5,182 bases of DNA, from assembly GCA_031264205.1 (NCBI GenBank), contig JAISEH010000174.1, positions 1-5,182 on the forward strand, in the 5' to 3' direction. The position numbers and the translations under genes were made by a program. Below are positions 1 through 4,663 of this stretch, piece by piece. This DNA is from Candidatus Margulisiibacteriota bacterium (GTDB lineage Bacteria > Margulisbacteria > Termititenacia > Termititenacales > Termititenacaceae). The notes beneath the pieces are model-generated. The model made no database searches, was not told the DNA's origin, and saw nothing but the letters and a program-made list of their open reading frames with translations. Position 1 is the stretch's first letter. Each line of letters begins with the position of its first letter.

Positions 1-194
1 GTATGGTAAAAAAAGTAAAAAATCTGAACATACATGAAATACGCTTAAAGGCGGTTGATAGTGTGTATGTAGAAACACGTTATCCCGGAGAAGTAGGTCT
101 TTTGCCTAATGGTGCGCCGACTGAAAAAGAAGTTCAGGGTTTCTTAGAGTTTGCGCAGGAAATTGAAAAAATCATTAAAAAAGAACTGAACTAG
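1..194 (+). CDS. HEPN domain protein, C-terminal part (5' end outside window)
   Basis: The reading frame is open to the left edge and ends with TAG at 192-194, so this is probably the last 60-odd residues of a gene that starts before the window. The visible part contains the stretch YVETRYPGEVGLLPNG followed by a charged helix with FLEFAQEIEKII. This combination (aromatic-x-x-TRYP, GLLP-x-G-x-P-T, then an E/A-rich helix) is typical of the C-terminus of small HEPN proteins of about 120-135 residues. Family knowledge: many such proteins are RNases or the toxin/antitoxin-like partner of a small nucleotidyltransferase (MntA-type). The RxxxxH catalytic motif, if present, would have to lie in the missing N-terminal part or cannot be judged here. 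The ATG at 3-5 could in principle be a start, but no upstream sequence is available to check for an SD site, and a 63-residue product would lack most of the fold. The partner gene, if any, should lie upstream. Confidence 0.65.
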   Translation, partial: MVKKVKNLNIHEIRLKAVDSVYVETRYPGEVGLLPNGAPTEKEVQGFLEFAQEIEKIIKKELN

Positions 195-217
195 AAACAC
201 AACCAAGTCCTTTTGGA

Positions 218-245
218 CAAAAAAACTGCAACTTTTTCCAGTTGC
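218..245 (-). terminator. minus-strand terminator-like hairpin
   Basis: A perfect 6-bp inverted repeat, GCAACT (228-233) and AGTTGC (240-245), encloses a 6-nt loop. Read on the minus strand, the hairpin is followed by AG and then seven T (complement of 225-219), the form of a Rho-independent terminator. On the plus strand no T-run follows, so it would not terminate the HEPN gene. No convincing minus-strand gene lies to its right. It may be a remnant, may stop antisense transcription, or may be chance in AT-rich DNA. Confidence 0.35.
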
Positions 246-263
246 TTACGATAAATATATAAG
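235..263 (+). promoter_or_regulatory. weak sigma70-like promoter candidate upstream of the EF-hand gene
   Basis: TTTCCA (235-240, 4 of 6 consensus positions) and TATAAG (258-263, 5 of 6) are separated by exactly 17 nt. Initiation would fall near 270, giving a leader of about 100 nt before the ATG at 371. The -35 box overlaps the hairpin at 228-245. The background is AT-rich, so chance matches are likely. A second -10-like TATAAA at 290-295 has no good -35 partner. Confidence 0.3.
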
Positions 264-370
264 TGTGCCAAACGAGGTGGACGCATAGGTATAAAATTAA
301 AAAAAGCGGGTATACATATAGTGTGTGTGATGTATTTTGTAAAAAAATAAATAATAAAGGAGTGATAATT

Positions 371-967
371 ATGGATAATAGTATAAATTTAAGTGGATTA
401 GGTAACAGTCTTAGAGAGGTAGATAGAGGTAAAAGTAGTTTTCCAACTCTGAAAAATTGGGGGATCAAAAAGATGGGTAATGTTGGCGGTAAACAAGTTC
501 CGGACGGAAAAGTAGGCATAAGGATTAGCGCGCGTGATAATAGGGAATGGTATGAAGTGCACTCGGTTGTATCGAAAACGTTTGGCGAATGTGACTTTAC
601 TGTTACTAGAACTATTTTAGAGTATTTGGATAGGCTTGATGGAGAAAATGATGGTGTTATTGATATTGCGGAGGTCGAAAAATTTGTCAATACTATTCAG
701 AATACCGGTGCTAAAAAAGATGAATTTATCACGTACCTCTCAGAGGCCAAAACTAAAATAGCAGAAATCCACGTTTCCCCGGACATTTATTATAGAAAAT
801 CAGAAGTAGGAAAAACGGGGAAAGATATCTTAGAACATTCCGATCCATTATTAAGGGATGAAAAAGGCAATATAATACCTGACCCTGACAGAGTATATGT
901 GGCCGAGATGTATCAACGTATAATAAATAATTACGATAAATTGATTGAGCAATTGAGAAATAACTAA
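371..967 (+). CDS. unrecognised 198-residue protein with a single EF-hand calcium loop
   Basis: The start at 371 is chosen because AAAGGAG (356-362) sits 8 nt upstream. An in-frame GTG at 263 lacks such a site. I do not recognise the family. The clearest feature is a canonical 12-residue EF-hand loop at residues 90-101 (DGENDGVIDIAE), with acidic or oxygen ligands at loop positions 1, 3, 5 and 9, Gly at 6, Ile at 8 and Glu at 12. It is flanked by helix-like segments (TILEYLDRL before, VEKFVNTIQN after), as expected for an EF-hand, so calcium binding is a reasonable inference. Only one hand is visible, although EF-hands usually come in pairs. A second acidic turn near residues 163-173 (RDEKGNIIPDPD) does not fit the loop pattern. 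No signal peptide or membrane segment is seen, and the protein has no more than one Cys (residue 74). The gene stands alone: 176 nt of non-coding DNA precede it and a strong terminator follows. Its AT-rich codon use resembles the HEPN fragment and differs from secY. Confidence 0.8.
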   Translation: MDNSINLSGLGNSLREVDRGKSSFPTLKNWGIKKMGNVGGKQVPDGKVGIRISARDNREWYEVHSVVSKTFGECDFTVTRTILEYLDRLDGENDGVIDIAEVEKFVNTIQNTGAKKDEFITYLSEAKTKIAEIHVSPDIYYRKSEVGKTGKDILEHSDPLLRDEKGNIIPDPDRVYVAEMYQRIINNYDKLIEQLRNN

Positions 968-999
968 ACCTTTACGGAAGAAGTGCGCTAGTTTGTTGA

Positions 1000-1035
1000 C
1001 GCCCTGCGGGATTTCCAGCGGGGTGTTTTTCTTTT
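1000..1035 (+). terminator. Rho-independent terminator after the EF-hand gene
   Basis: An 8-bp stem is formed by CGCCCTGC (1000-1007) and GCGGGGTG (1018-1025), with two G-U pairs and a 10-nt loop. It is followed by TTTTTCTTTT (1026-1035). It lies 33 nt after the stop codon at 965-967, on the same strand, and should insulate secY from upstream transcription. Confidence 0.85.
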
Positions 1036-1063
1036 GGACAAAAAAACAGAATATATTTATAAT
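1035..1063 (+). promoter_or_regulatory. near-consensus sigma70-type promoter of secY-adk
   Basis: TGGACA (1035-1040, 5 of 6 positions of TTGACA) and a perfect TATAAT (1058-1063) are separated by exactly 17 nt of AT-rich DNA. Initiation near 1070 would leave a leader of roughly 28 nt that includes the SD site AAAGGA (1085-1090). The first base of the -35 box is the last T of the preceding terminator tract, so the terminator and promoter abut with no spare base. Confidence 0.75.
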
Positions 1064-1097
1064 AGGCTGGTTATATTTTAGAAAAAAGGAATAAATT

Positions 1098-2384
1098 TTG
1101 CTGGCCAACCTCAAATATATTTTCAAACTTCCTGACTTGCGGAAAAGACTGCTTTTTACTCTGGCGATGATCGCGGTGTCGCGCATCGGCGCTTTTATCG
1201 CGCTGCCCGGCATTGACACTTCCGCGTTAAAAGCTCTGTCCGCCGCCGGCGCGACCGGCAATTCTTCGCTTTTGGGTTTCGTCGATTTGTTTTCCGGCGG
1301 CGCCTTGACCAATTTTTCGATTTTTTCGATGGGCATTATTCCGTACATCAACGCTTCGATCATCATTCAACTGCTGACGATCATCATGCCGTCGCTCAAA
1401 GAGCTGGCGCAGGAAGGCGAGGGCGGCCGCAAACAAATTTCGCAGTACACGCGCTATCTGGCGCTGGGTTTGGGTTTTTTTCAGGGACTGACCGTGGCGA
1501 TCAGTTTTTTGAACACCAATCTGATTTCCATTAACACCGGCTATTTGTCATATTGGTGGTTTGTGCTCACTTCGGCGCTGACCATGATGGGCGGCACGGC
1601 GTTCCTGATGTGGATTTCCGAGCTGGTCACCGTCAACGGCATCGGCAACGGCGCGTCGCTGCTGATTTTCACCGGTATTATTTCGCGTATGCCTTCTTAT
1701 ATCTCGCGCACGATGAAAGTTTTGCTCGCGCCGTCGGATTATGTCGGGTTGTTTTTTCTGCTCGCGGTACTGGTGCTGGTCGTGATCGGCATTGTGATCG
1801 TGCAGGACGCGCAGCGCAAGATACCCGTGCAGTACGCTAAAAAAATCGTTGGCAACAAAATGTACGGCGGTCAGGCGACGTATATTCCGCTGAAGATCAA
1901 TCAAGGCGGTGTGTTGCCGGTGATTTTTGCTTCATCGATGCTGATGTTTCCGGCAATGCTGGCGCAGCTGCTGCCGTTCTTGGCCGGGCTGGCCACGGCG
2001 TTGCGTCCGGACGGCGTGTGGTACATGCTGCTTTTTGCCGTGCTGATTTTCTTTTTCACTTATTTTTACACGGCGGTCACTTTCAATCCGCGCGAGCTGG
2101 CGGATAATATTCAAAAATATGGCGGATTTATTTTGGGTGTGCGTCCGGGGCAACCGACTGTGCAGTATTTGGACAGCATTATTTCGCGGTTAACTTTTGT
2201 CGGCGCGACATTTTTGGCGCTGATCACGATCCTGCCGATCGTGGCCGCCAATATCACCACGATCGACACATTCATTGGTTTGGGCGGCACAGCTTTGCTG
2301 ATCATGGTCGGTGTGACTCTGGACCTCATGCGTCAGATCGACATGGTGGTCGTCAATAGCAAGTACGAAGGGCTGATCAGATGA
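1098..2384 (+). CDS. secY: preprotein translocase channel subunit SecY
   Basis: SecY is the multi-spanning inner-membrane channel of the Sec translocon, working with SecE/SecG, SecA and ribosomes. At 428 residues it is full length for the family (about 420-440). Visible family landmarks include the first membrane helix at about residues 18-37, the plug/TM2 region LFSGGALTNFSIFSMGIIPY (64-83) leading into INASIIIQLL, the GIGNGASLLIF segment (181-191), the cytosolic loop with QRKIPVQYAKK (239-249), INQGGVLPVIFASS (268-281), and the large cytosolic loop FNPRELADNIQKYGGFILGV (329-348), which lies in the region that contacts SecA and the ribosome. About ten hydrophobic helices can be traced. Start: TTG at 1098, placed 7 nt after AAAGGA; no ATG lies in a better position, and the N-terminus fits SecY. 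The stop codon overlaps the adk start by 4 nt (ATGA). rplO, the usual upstream neighbour, is missing; a terminator and a dedicated promoter occupy that place. No missing or broken segment was found. Confidence 0.97.
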   Translation: MLANLKYIFKLPDLRKRLLFTLAMIAVSRIGAFIALPGIDTSALKALSAAGATGNSSLLGFVDLFSGGALTNFSIFSMGIIPYINASIIIQLLTIIMPSLKELAQEGEGGRKQISQYTRYLALGLGFFQGLTVAISFLNTNLISINTGYLSYWWFVLTSALTMMGGTAFLMWISELVTVNGIGNGASLLIFTGIISRMPSYISRTMKVLLAPSDYVGLFFLLAVLVLVVIGIVIVQDAQRKIPVQYAKKIVGNKMYGGQATYIPLKINQGGVLPVIFASSMLMFPAMLAQLLPFLAGLATALRPDGVWYMLLFAVLIFFFTYFYTAVTFNPRELADNIQKYGGFILGVRPGQPTVQYLDSIISRLTFVGATFLALITILPIVAANITTIDTFIGLGGTALLIMVGVTLDLMRQIDMVVVNSKYEGLIR

Positions 2385-3031
2385 CCCAAGATTTGATAAT
2401 ACTTGGCGCGCCGGGCGCCGGCAAAGGCACGCTGGCTGTGGACTTGTGCCCGCGCTTGGGACTCAAACATATTTCGACCGGCGATTTGTTGCGGGAAGTT
2501 ATCTCTTCAGGTTCGCCGCTCGGTCAAGAGATCAACGGTTACGTAAAATCTGGCGTGCTGGTGCCGGACGATTTGATCGGCCAAATGATCAAGGATACAT
2601 TGAATACTGACGACTGTAAGAACGGCGTTTTGCTGGACGGATTTCCGCGGACTATACCGCAGGCTGAGATGCTGGAAAAAATCATGGCCGATCTAGGGCG
2701 TCCGATCTCCGCGGTATTTTACTTGAGTGTGGAATTGGACCGCGTGATCCGCCGTTTGGTCAGCCGCGTGTCCTGCCAGAAATGCGGCAAGCCGTATCAT
2801 CTGGTCAATCTGCCGCCAAAGCAGTCCGGAATTTGTGATGCTTGCGGCGGCGCGCTGATCCAGCGCGAGGACGACAAAGAAGAAACCATACGTAAACGTT
2901 TCGCGACTTTTAGCGAGAAAACCCAGCCCTTGATCGATTTTTACCAAAAGCAAAATCTGTTGGCGGAGATCAGAGCTGATGATGATCCGCAAAAGACTTT
3001 AGACATTGTGTTGCAGTATTTAGCAAAATAA
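2381..3031 (+). CDS. adk: adenylate kinase with zinc-type LID domain
   Basis: The enzyme catalyses ATP + AMP = 2 ADP in the cytoplasm and balances adenine nucleotides. The 216-residue length is normal for the long bacterial form. Visible motifs: the P-loop GAPGAGKGT (9-17), the AMP-binding region with ISTGDLLRE (31-39), DGFPRTIPQAE (86-96) with the conserved Arg, the LID domain with Arg122, Arg125 and four cysteines (C132, C135, C152, C155) spaced as CxxC-x16-CxxC, a zinc-site arrangement, and RKRFATFSEKTQPLIDFY (171-188) with the conserved Arg and the PLIDFY helix. The ATG lies inside the end of secY (overlap ATGA), with GAAGGG at 2367-2372 as SD, so translation is probably coupled to secY. 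secY-adk adjacency is the classic bacterial order, but map and infA, which often follow, are not here; adk is the last gene of this unit. A T-run at 3042-3048 follows it without a convincing stem. Confidence 0.97.
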   Translation: MTQDLIILGAPGAGKGTLAVDLCPRLGLKHISTGDLLREVISSGSPLGQEINGYVKSGVLVPDDLIGQMIKDTLNTDDCKNGVLLDGFPRTIPQAEMLEKIMADLGRPISAVFYLSVELDRVIRRLVSRVSCQKCGKPYHLVNLPPKQSGICDACGGALIQREDDKEETIRKRFATFSEKTQPLIDFYQKQNLLAEIRADDDPQKTLDIVLQYLAK

Positions 3032-3072
3032 CGTCTCCGCATTTTTTTCATAAATACTAAACCACGTTAGAG

Positions 3073-3090
3073 AATTTCCAGCGAGAAATT
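3073..3090. repeat. short inverted repeat between adk and the CXXX cassette
   Basis: AATTTC (3073-3078) and GAAATT (3085-3090) form a perfect 6-bp stem around CAGCGA. No T-run follows on either strand, so it is not a good terminator. The ten bases ATTTCCAGCG at 3074-3083 also occur in the loop and 3' arm of the terminator at 1011-1020. It could be part of a dispersed element or a coincidence. Confidence 0.3.
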
Positions 3091-3125
3091 TCGATGCAAG
3101 GCCCGGGATTATTTTTACGATATAC

Positions 3126-3154
3126 TTGTAATATTATGGATAGTATGTTATCCT
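3126..3154 (+). promoter_or_regulatory. possible promoter of the CXXX cassette
   Basis: TTGTAA (3126-3131, 4 of 6) and TATCCT (3149-3154, 4 of 6) are separated by 17 nt. They overlap the left copy of the GATA..TATC direct repeat, so a repressor bound there would cover the -10 box. The match is weak and rests mainly on spacing and on being in the only gap before the cassette. Confidence 0.3.
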
Positions 3155-3171
3155 ATAGATAGTATATTATC
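3139..3171. repeat. two direct copies of GATAGTAT(G/A)TTATC, 19 bp apart
   Basis: The 14-mers at 3139-3152 and 3158-3171 differ at a single base. Each begins with GATA and ends with TATC, so each is itself a short inverted repeat (GGATA..TATCC for the left copy, extended to GATAG..CTATC at 3158-3175 for the right copy). The start-to-start distance of 19 bp is close to two helical turns. The pair lies just upstream of the SD and start of the precursor gene (3195). This layout suits a cooperative operator, but no regulator gene is in view. Confidence 0.5.
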
Positions 3172-3194
3172 TATCATAAAATAAAGGGGGGCAT

Positions 3195-4373
3195 ATGGCG
3201 CGTTACAAATACCGGACACCGGACGACTTGACAGGGGTAGACACCGGCGGCGTGACGGCGAATGCGAGTCCCGGGAAAAATTATCTATCCGGCAAAGAAG
3301 TTTATGCTGACGATTACAATCAAATAGTAAAAAATATCGAAAGAGAAAAAACTAAACGAGAGGTAGTCTCGTCTGATCTGCCTGAAGTTGTCCAATACAG
3401 CAAGGCTAACAAAGGACAATTAGATGATTTACGCGAAGCAACAAAAGGACTGGTCAATTATAACGGCAAAGATACTTTCTCTTGGAGCGAAAATATAACA
3501 GCTCTGTCTACCAAGCTCAAAGCGCAGCATTTAGAGGAAGTCCGGCAGGTGGTGGATGACAGCCTGAATAATGCAAGATGTGTTGGCGGGTGCACGTCAG
3601 CGTGCGGGAGAGGTTGCGGCACGGGGTGCGCGGCGGAAGTCTGCAAGACGAGTTGCGGAGGCAGTTGTGACGGTGGCTGCAATGCAGCCTGTAAAGTGGG
3701 CTGTGGTACGGCTTGCGCTGGTGGTTGCGGTTCGGCCTGTCAAGTAGGCTGTGGAAATGCTTGTGCTGGCGGCTGTAGTACAGCCTGTAAAAAGGGTTGT
3801 GGCGGAGTTTGTTCGAATAATTCTTGTAGCAAAGACTGTACAAATAGTCATTCTTATGAAGGTTGCGCTCATTGTGGATATCGATGCGGCGGTTGTGACA
3901 GTAGGAGTGGAGGTTGTTTGTGCGGCGGAGACTGCGACGGGACCTGCGGAGGTTATTGCAAACTAGAGTGTTTGTCTGTCTGTAAAGCTAACTGTGCCGC
4001 TAATTGTGGCAGCAGCTGTAACGGGGGCTGTAGTGTGAGTTGTAGTGTCGGCTGCGGAACGGTTTGCGCCGGCAGCTGCGGCACAGGCTGTCAAGTAGGT
4101 TGCGGAAATGCTTGTGACGGCGGTTGTAGTGAAGCTTGTAAAAAAGCTTGCGGCGCAGAATGCACTATTGGTTGTGCCGCTACTTGCACGGAAGCTTGTT
4201 ATCTGAATTGTAGCAGCACCTGTCTCAATAATTGTTACAACTCCTGCATGAGCGACTGCCTGCAAGGTTGTGCGGAAACTTCACGTTATGAACCGGCGCC
4301 GTCCGGCCGTCCACTGACCGGCAGTTACCGTCTTAGCTCTGGCGGCAGTATGAATTATGGCGAAGGCGCTTGA
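3195..4373 (+). CDS. CXXX-repeat precursor protein (predicted radical SAM-modified RiPP target)
   Basis: The 392-residue product has three zones. Residues 1-128 contain no Cys and are mixed polar/charged, with helix-like stretches (DDYNQIVKNIEREKTKRE, 39-56; KLKAQHLEEVRQVVDD, 107-122). Residues 129-359 hold all 57 cysteines, nearly all at a period of four: 129-145, 150-206, then 243-359 without a break (30 Cys in register). The intervening residues are mostly Gly, Ala, Ser, Asn, Thr and Lys. Residues 216-242 form an irregular linker with Cys at 224, 227, 231 and 234. Residues 360-392 are a Cys-free tail rich in Gly, Ser, Pro and Tyr. The start at 3195 follows AAAGGGGGG (3183-3191). Family knowledge: Cys at every fourth residue beside a radical SAM maturase defines the CXXX-repeat target class, presumed to be modified on Cys. 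Inference: residues 1-128 act as leader or anchor and 129-359 as modified core. No signal peptide is evident. Alternatives are an unmodified metal-binding or disulfide-rich protein, but the two genes that follow favour modification. Confidence 0.88.
   Translation: MARYKYRTPDDLTGVDTGGVTANASPGKNYLSGKEVYADDYNQIVKNIEREKTKREVVSSDLPEVVQYSKANKGQLDDLREATKGLVNYNGKDTFSWSENITALSTKLKAQHLEEVRQVVDDSLNNARCVGGCTSACGRGCGTGCAAEVCKTSCGGSCDGGCNAACKVGCGTACAGGCGSACQVGCGNACAGGCSTACKKGCGGVCSNNSCSKDCTNSHSYEGCAHCGYRCGGCDSRSGGCLCGGDCDGTCGGYCKLECLSVCKANCAANCGSSCNGGCSVSCSVGCGTVCAGSCGTGCQVGCGNACDGGCSEACKKACGAECTIGCAATCTEACYLNCSSTCLNNCYNSCMSDCLQGCAETSRYEPAPSGRPLTGSYRLSSGGSMNYGEGA
3579..3839 (+). repeat. CXXX array, block 1 (residues 129-215)
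   Basis: At the DNA level this is TGY followed by nine variable bases, period 12. Twenty-two Cys fall in three in-register runs: 129-145 (5 Cys), 150-206 (15 Cys), and 211-215 (2 Cys). The breaks are single-residue insertions (CAAEVC and CSNNSC, spacing five). Within it, residues 154-201 (3654-3797) are three tandem 16-residue units of the form CGxxCxGGCxxACxxG. Confidence 0.85.
3840..3920 (+). other. central non-CXXX linker with paired CxxC motifs (residues 216-242)
   Basis: The period-four register is lost between the two arrays. The segment contains GCAHCGYRCGGC (223-234), that is C224-x2-C227-x3-C231-x2-C234, with His226 and Arg230 between them and the run's only aromatic cluster (Tyr221, Tyr229, His219). 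Four Cys as two CxxC pairs could hold a metal ion or Fe-S cluster; this is inference from spacing only. Confidence 0.5.
3921..4271 (+). repeat. CXXX array, block 2 (residues 243-359, 30 Cys in unbroken register)
   Basis: Cys occupies every fourth position from 243 to 359 with no exception. Residues 271-334 (4005-4196) are four 16-residue units related to those of block 1. Residues 271-323 align without gaps to residues 154-206 at an offset of exactly 117 residues (351 nt), for example 27 of 29 identical bases between 3737-3765 and 4088-4116. The last units (327-359) become less Gly-rich and gain Thr, Asn, Leu, Tyr and Met. Confidence 0.85.
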
Positions 4374-4374
4374 T

Positions 4375-4662
4375 ATGCGTAAACTTGTTGTGTTAACCGA
4401 GGACGATATCCACAGCTTGGAAATTGCCGCAAATAAAGTTTTCTGTGCTTACCAGGTCTTGCGCCCAGACGCCGTGCCACCGTACGCGCCGAAAGCCGCG
4501 GCGGATAAATTCTTCCGTGAGGCAATCTTTGCTTATGCCGACGCACAATATTTGCGGGATAATTTCTGGCTAGGCTTAGCCAGACAGTATGGGATAGCAG
4601 AAAAAGATATGAGCAAATTATATGTGGATTTTCATACGAATGAATTATTGATAAAGGATTAA
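4375..4662 (+). CDS. CXXX-repeat peptide modification system protein (accessory protein)
   Basis: A 95-residue soluble protein lies between the target and the maturase. I chose the ATG at 4375 because GAAGG (4362-4366) is 8 nt upstream, and it lies 1 nt after the precursor stop. An in-frame ATG at 4357 would add six residues and overlap the precursor by 17 nt, but has no good SD. The N-terminus LVVLTEDDIHSLEIAANKVF (4-23) looks like a strand plus helix, the middle AADKFFREAIFAYADAQ (42-58) like a helix, and the C-terminus has FWLGLARQYGI (64-74) and a final strand LYVDFHTNELLI (82-93). The W-x6-Y segment followed by a hydrophobic-D/E-F-x-T-x-E-h pattern matches what I recall of the small proteins named 'CXXX repeat peptide modification system protein'. 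Its exact role is unknown. By analogy with other RiPP systems it may bind the leader and present it to the maturase (inference). Only one Cys (24) is present, so it is not itself a CXXX target. Confidence 0.65.
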   Translation: MRKLVVLTEDDIHSLEIAANKVFCAYQVLRPDAVPPYAPKAAADKFFREAIFAYADAQYLRDNFWLGLARQYGIAEKDMSKLYVDFHTNELLIKD

Positions 4663-4663
4663 C

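Noticed and set aside
263..370. Longer EF-hand protein starting at GTG 263
   Set aside because: No SD site at 263, while ATG 371 has AAAGGAG at the right distance; the extension is lysine-rich and low complexity.
851..1366. 171-codon open frame on the minus strand
   Set aside because: It runs through the terminator, the secY promoter and the start of secY; it has no SD or family resemblance and is a shadow.
2381..3031. Degraded adk because map does not follow
   Set aside because: All kinase motifs and the four LID cysteines are intact and the length is normal; only the neighbourhood is unusual.
3015..3049. Terminator after adk
   Set aside because: There is a seven-T run at 3042-3048, but the only stem before it is short, mostly A-T and bulged (AAAT/ATTT plus CG/CG), too weak to call.
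3458..4265. Minus-strand open frames within the Cys-rich gene
   Set aside because: They arise because TGY codons on the plus strand give few stops on the complement; their Thr/Ala/Ser/His-rich products are composition artefacts.
3579..4271. Regular DNA repeat that might be a CRISPR array or minisatellite
   Set aside because: The period is 12 nt, only the Cys codons recur, and the frame is open throughout with strong protein-level constraint; there are no repeat-spacer units.
3195..4373. Metallothionein or ferredoxin-like protein as the main explanation
   Set aside because: Exact period-four Cys over 30 units and the adjoining accessory protein and radical SAM maturase fit the CXXX-repeat class better; metal binding remains possible only for the central linker.
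4357..4374. Accessory protein starting at ATG 4357
   Set aside because: Weak upstream SD and 17-nt overlap with the precursor; ATG 4375 has GAAGG 8 nt upstream and a 1-nt gap like that before the next gene.
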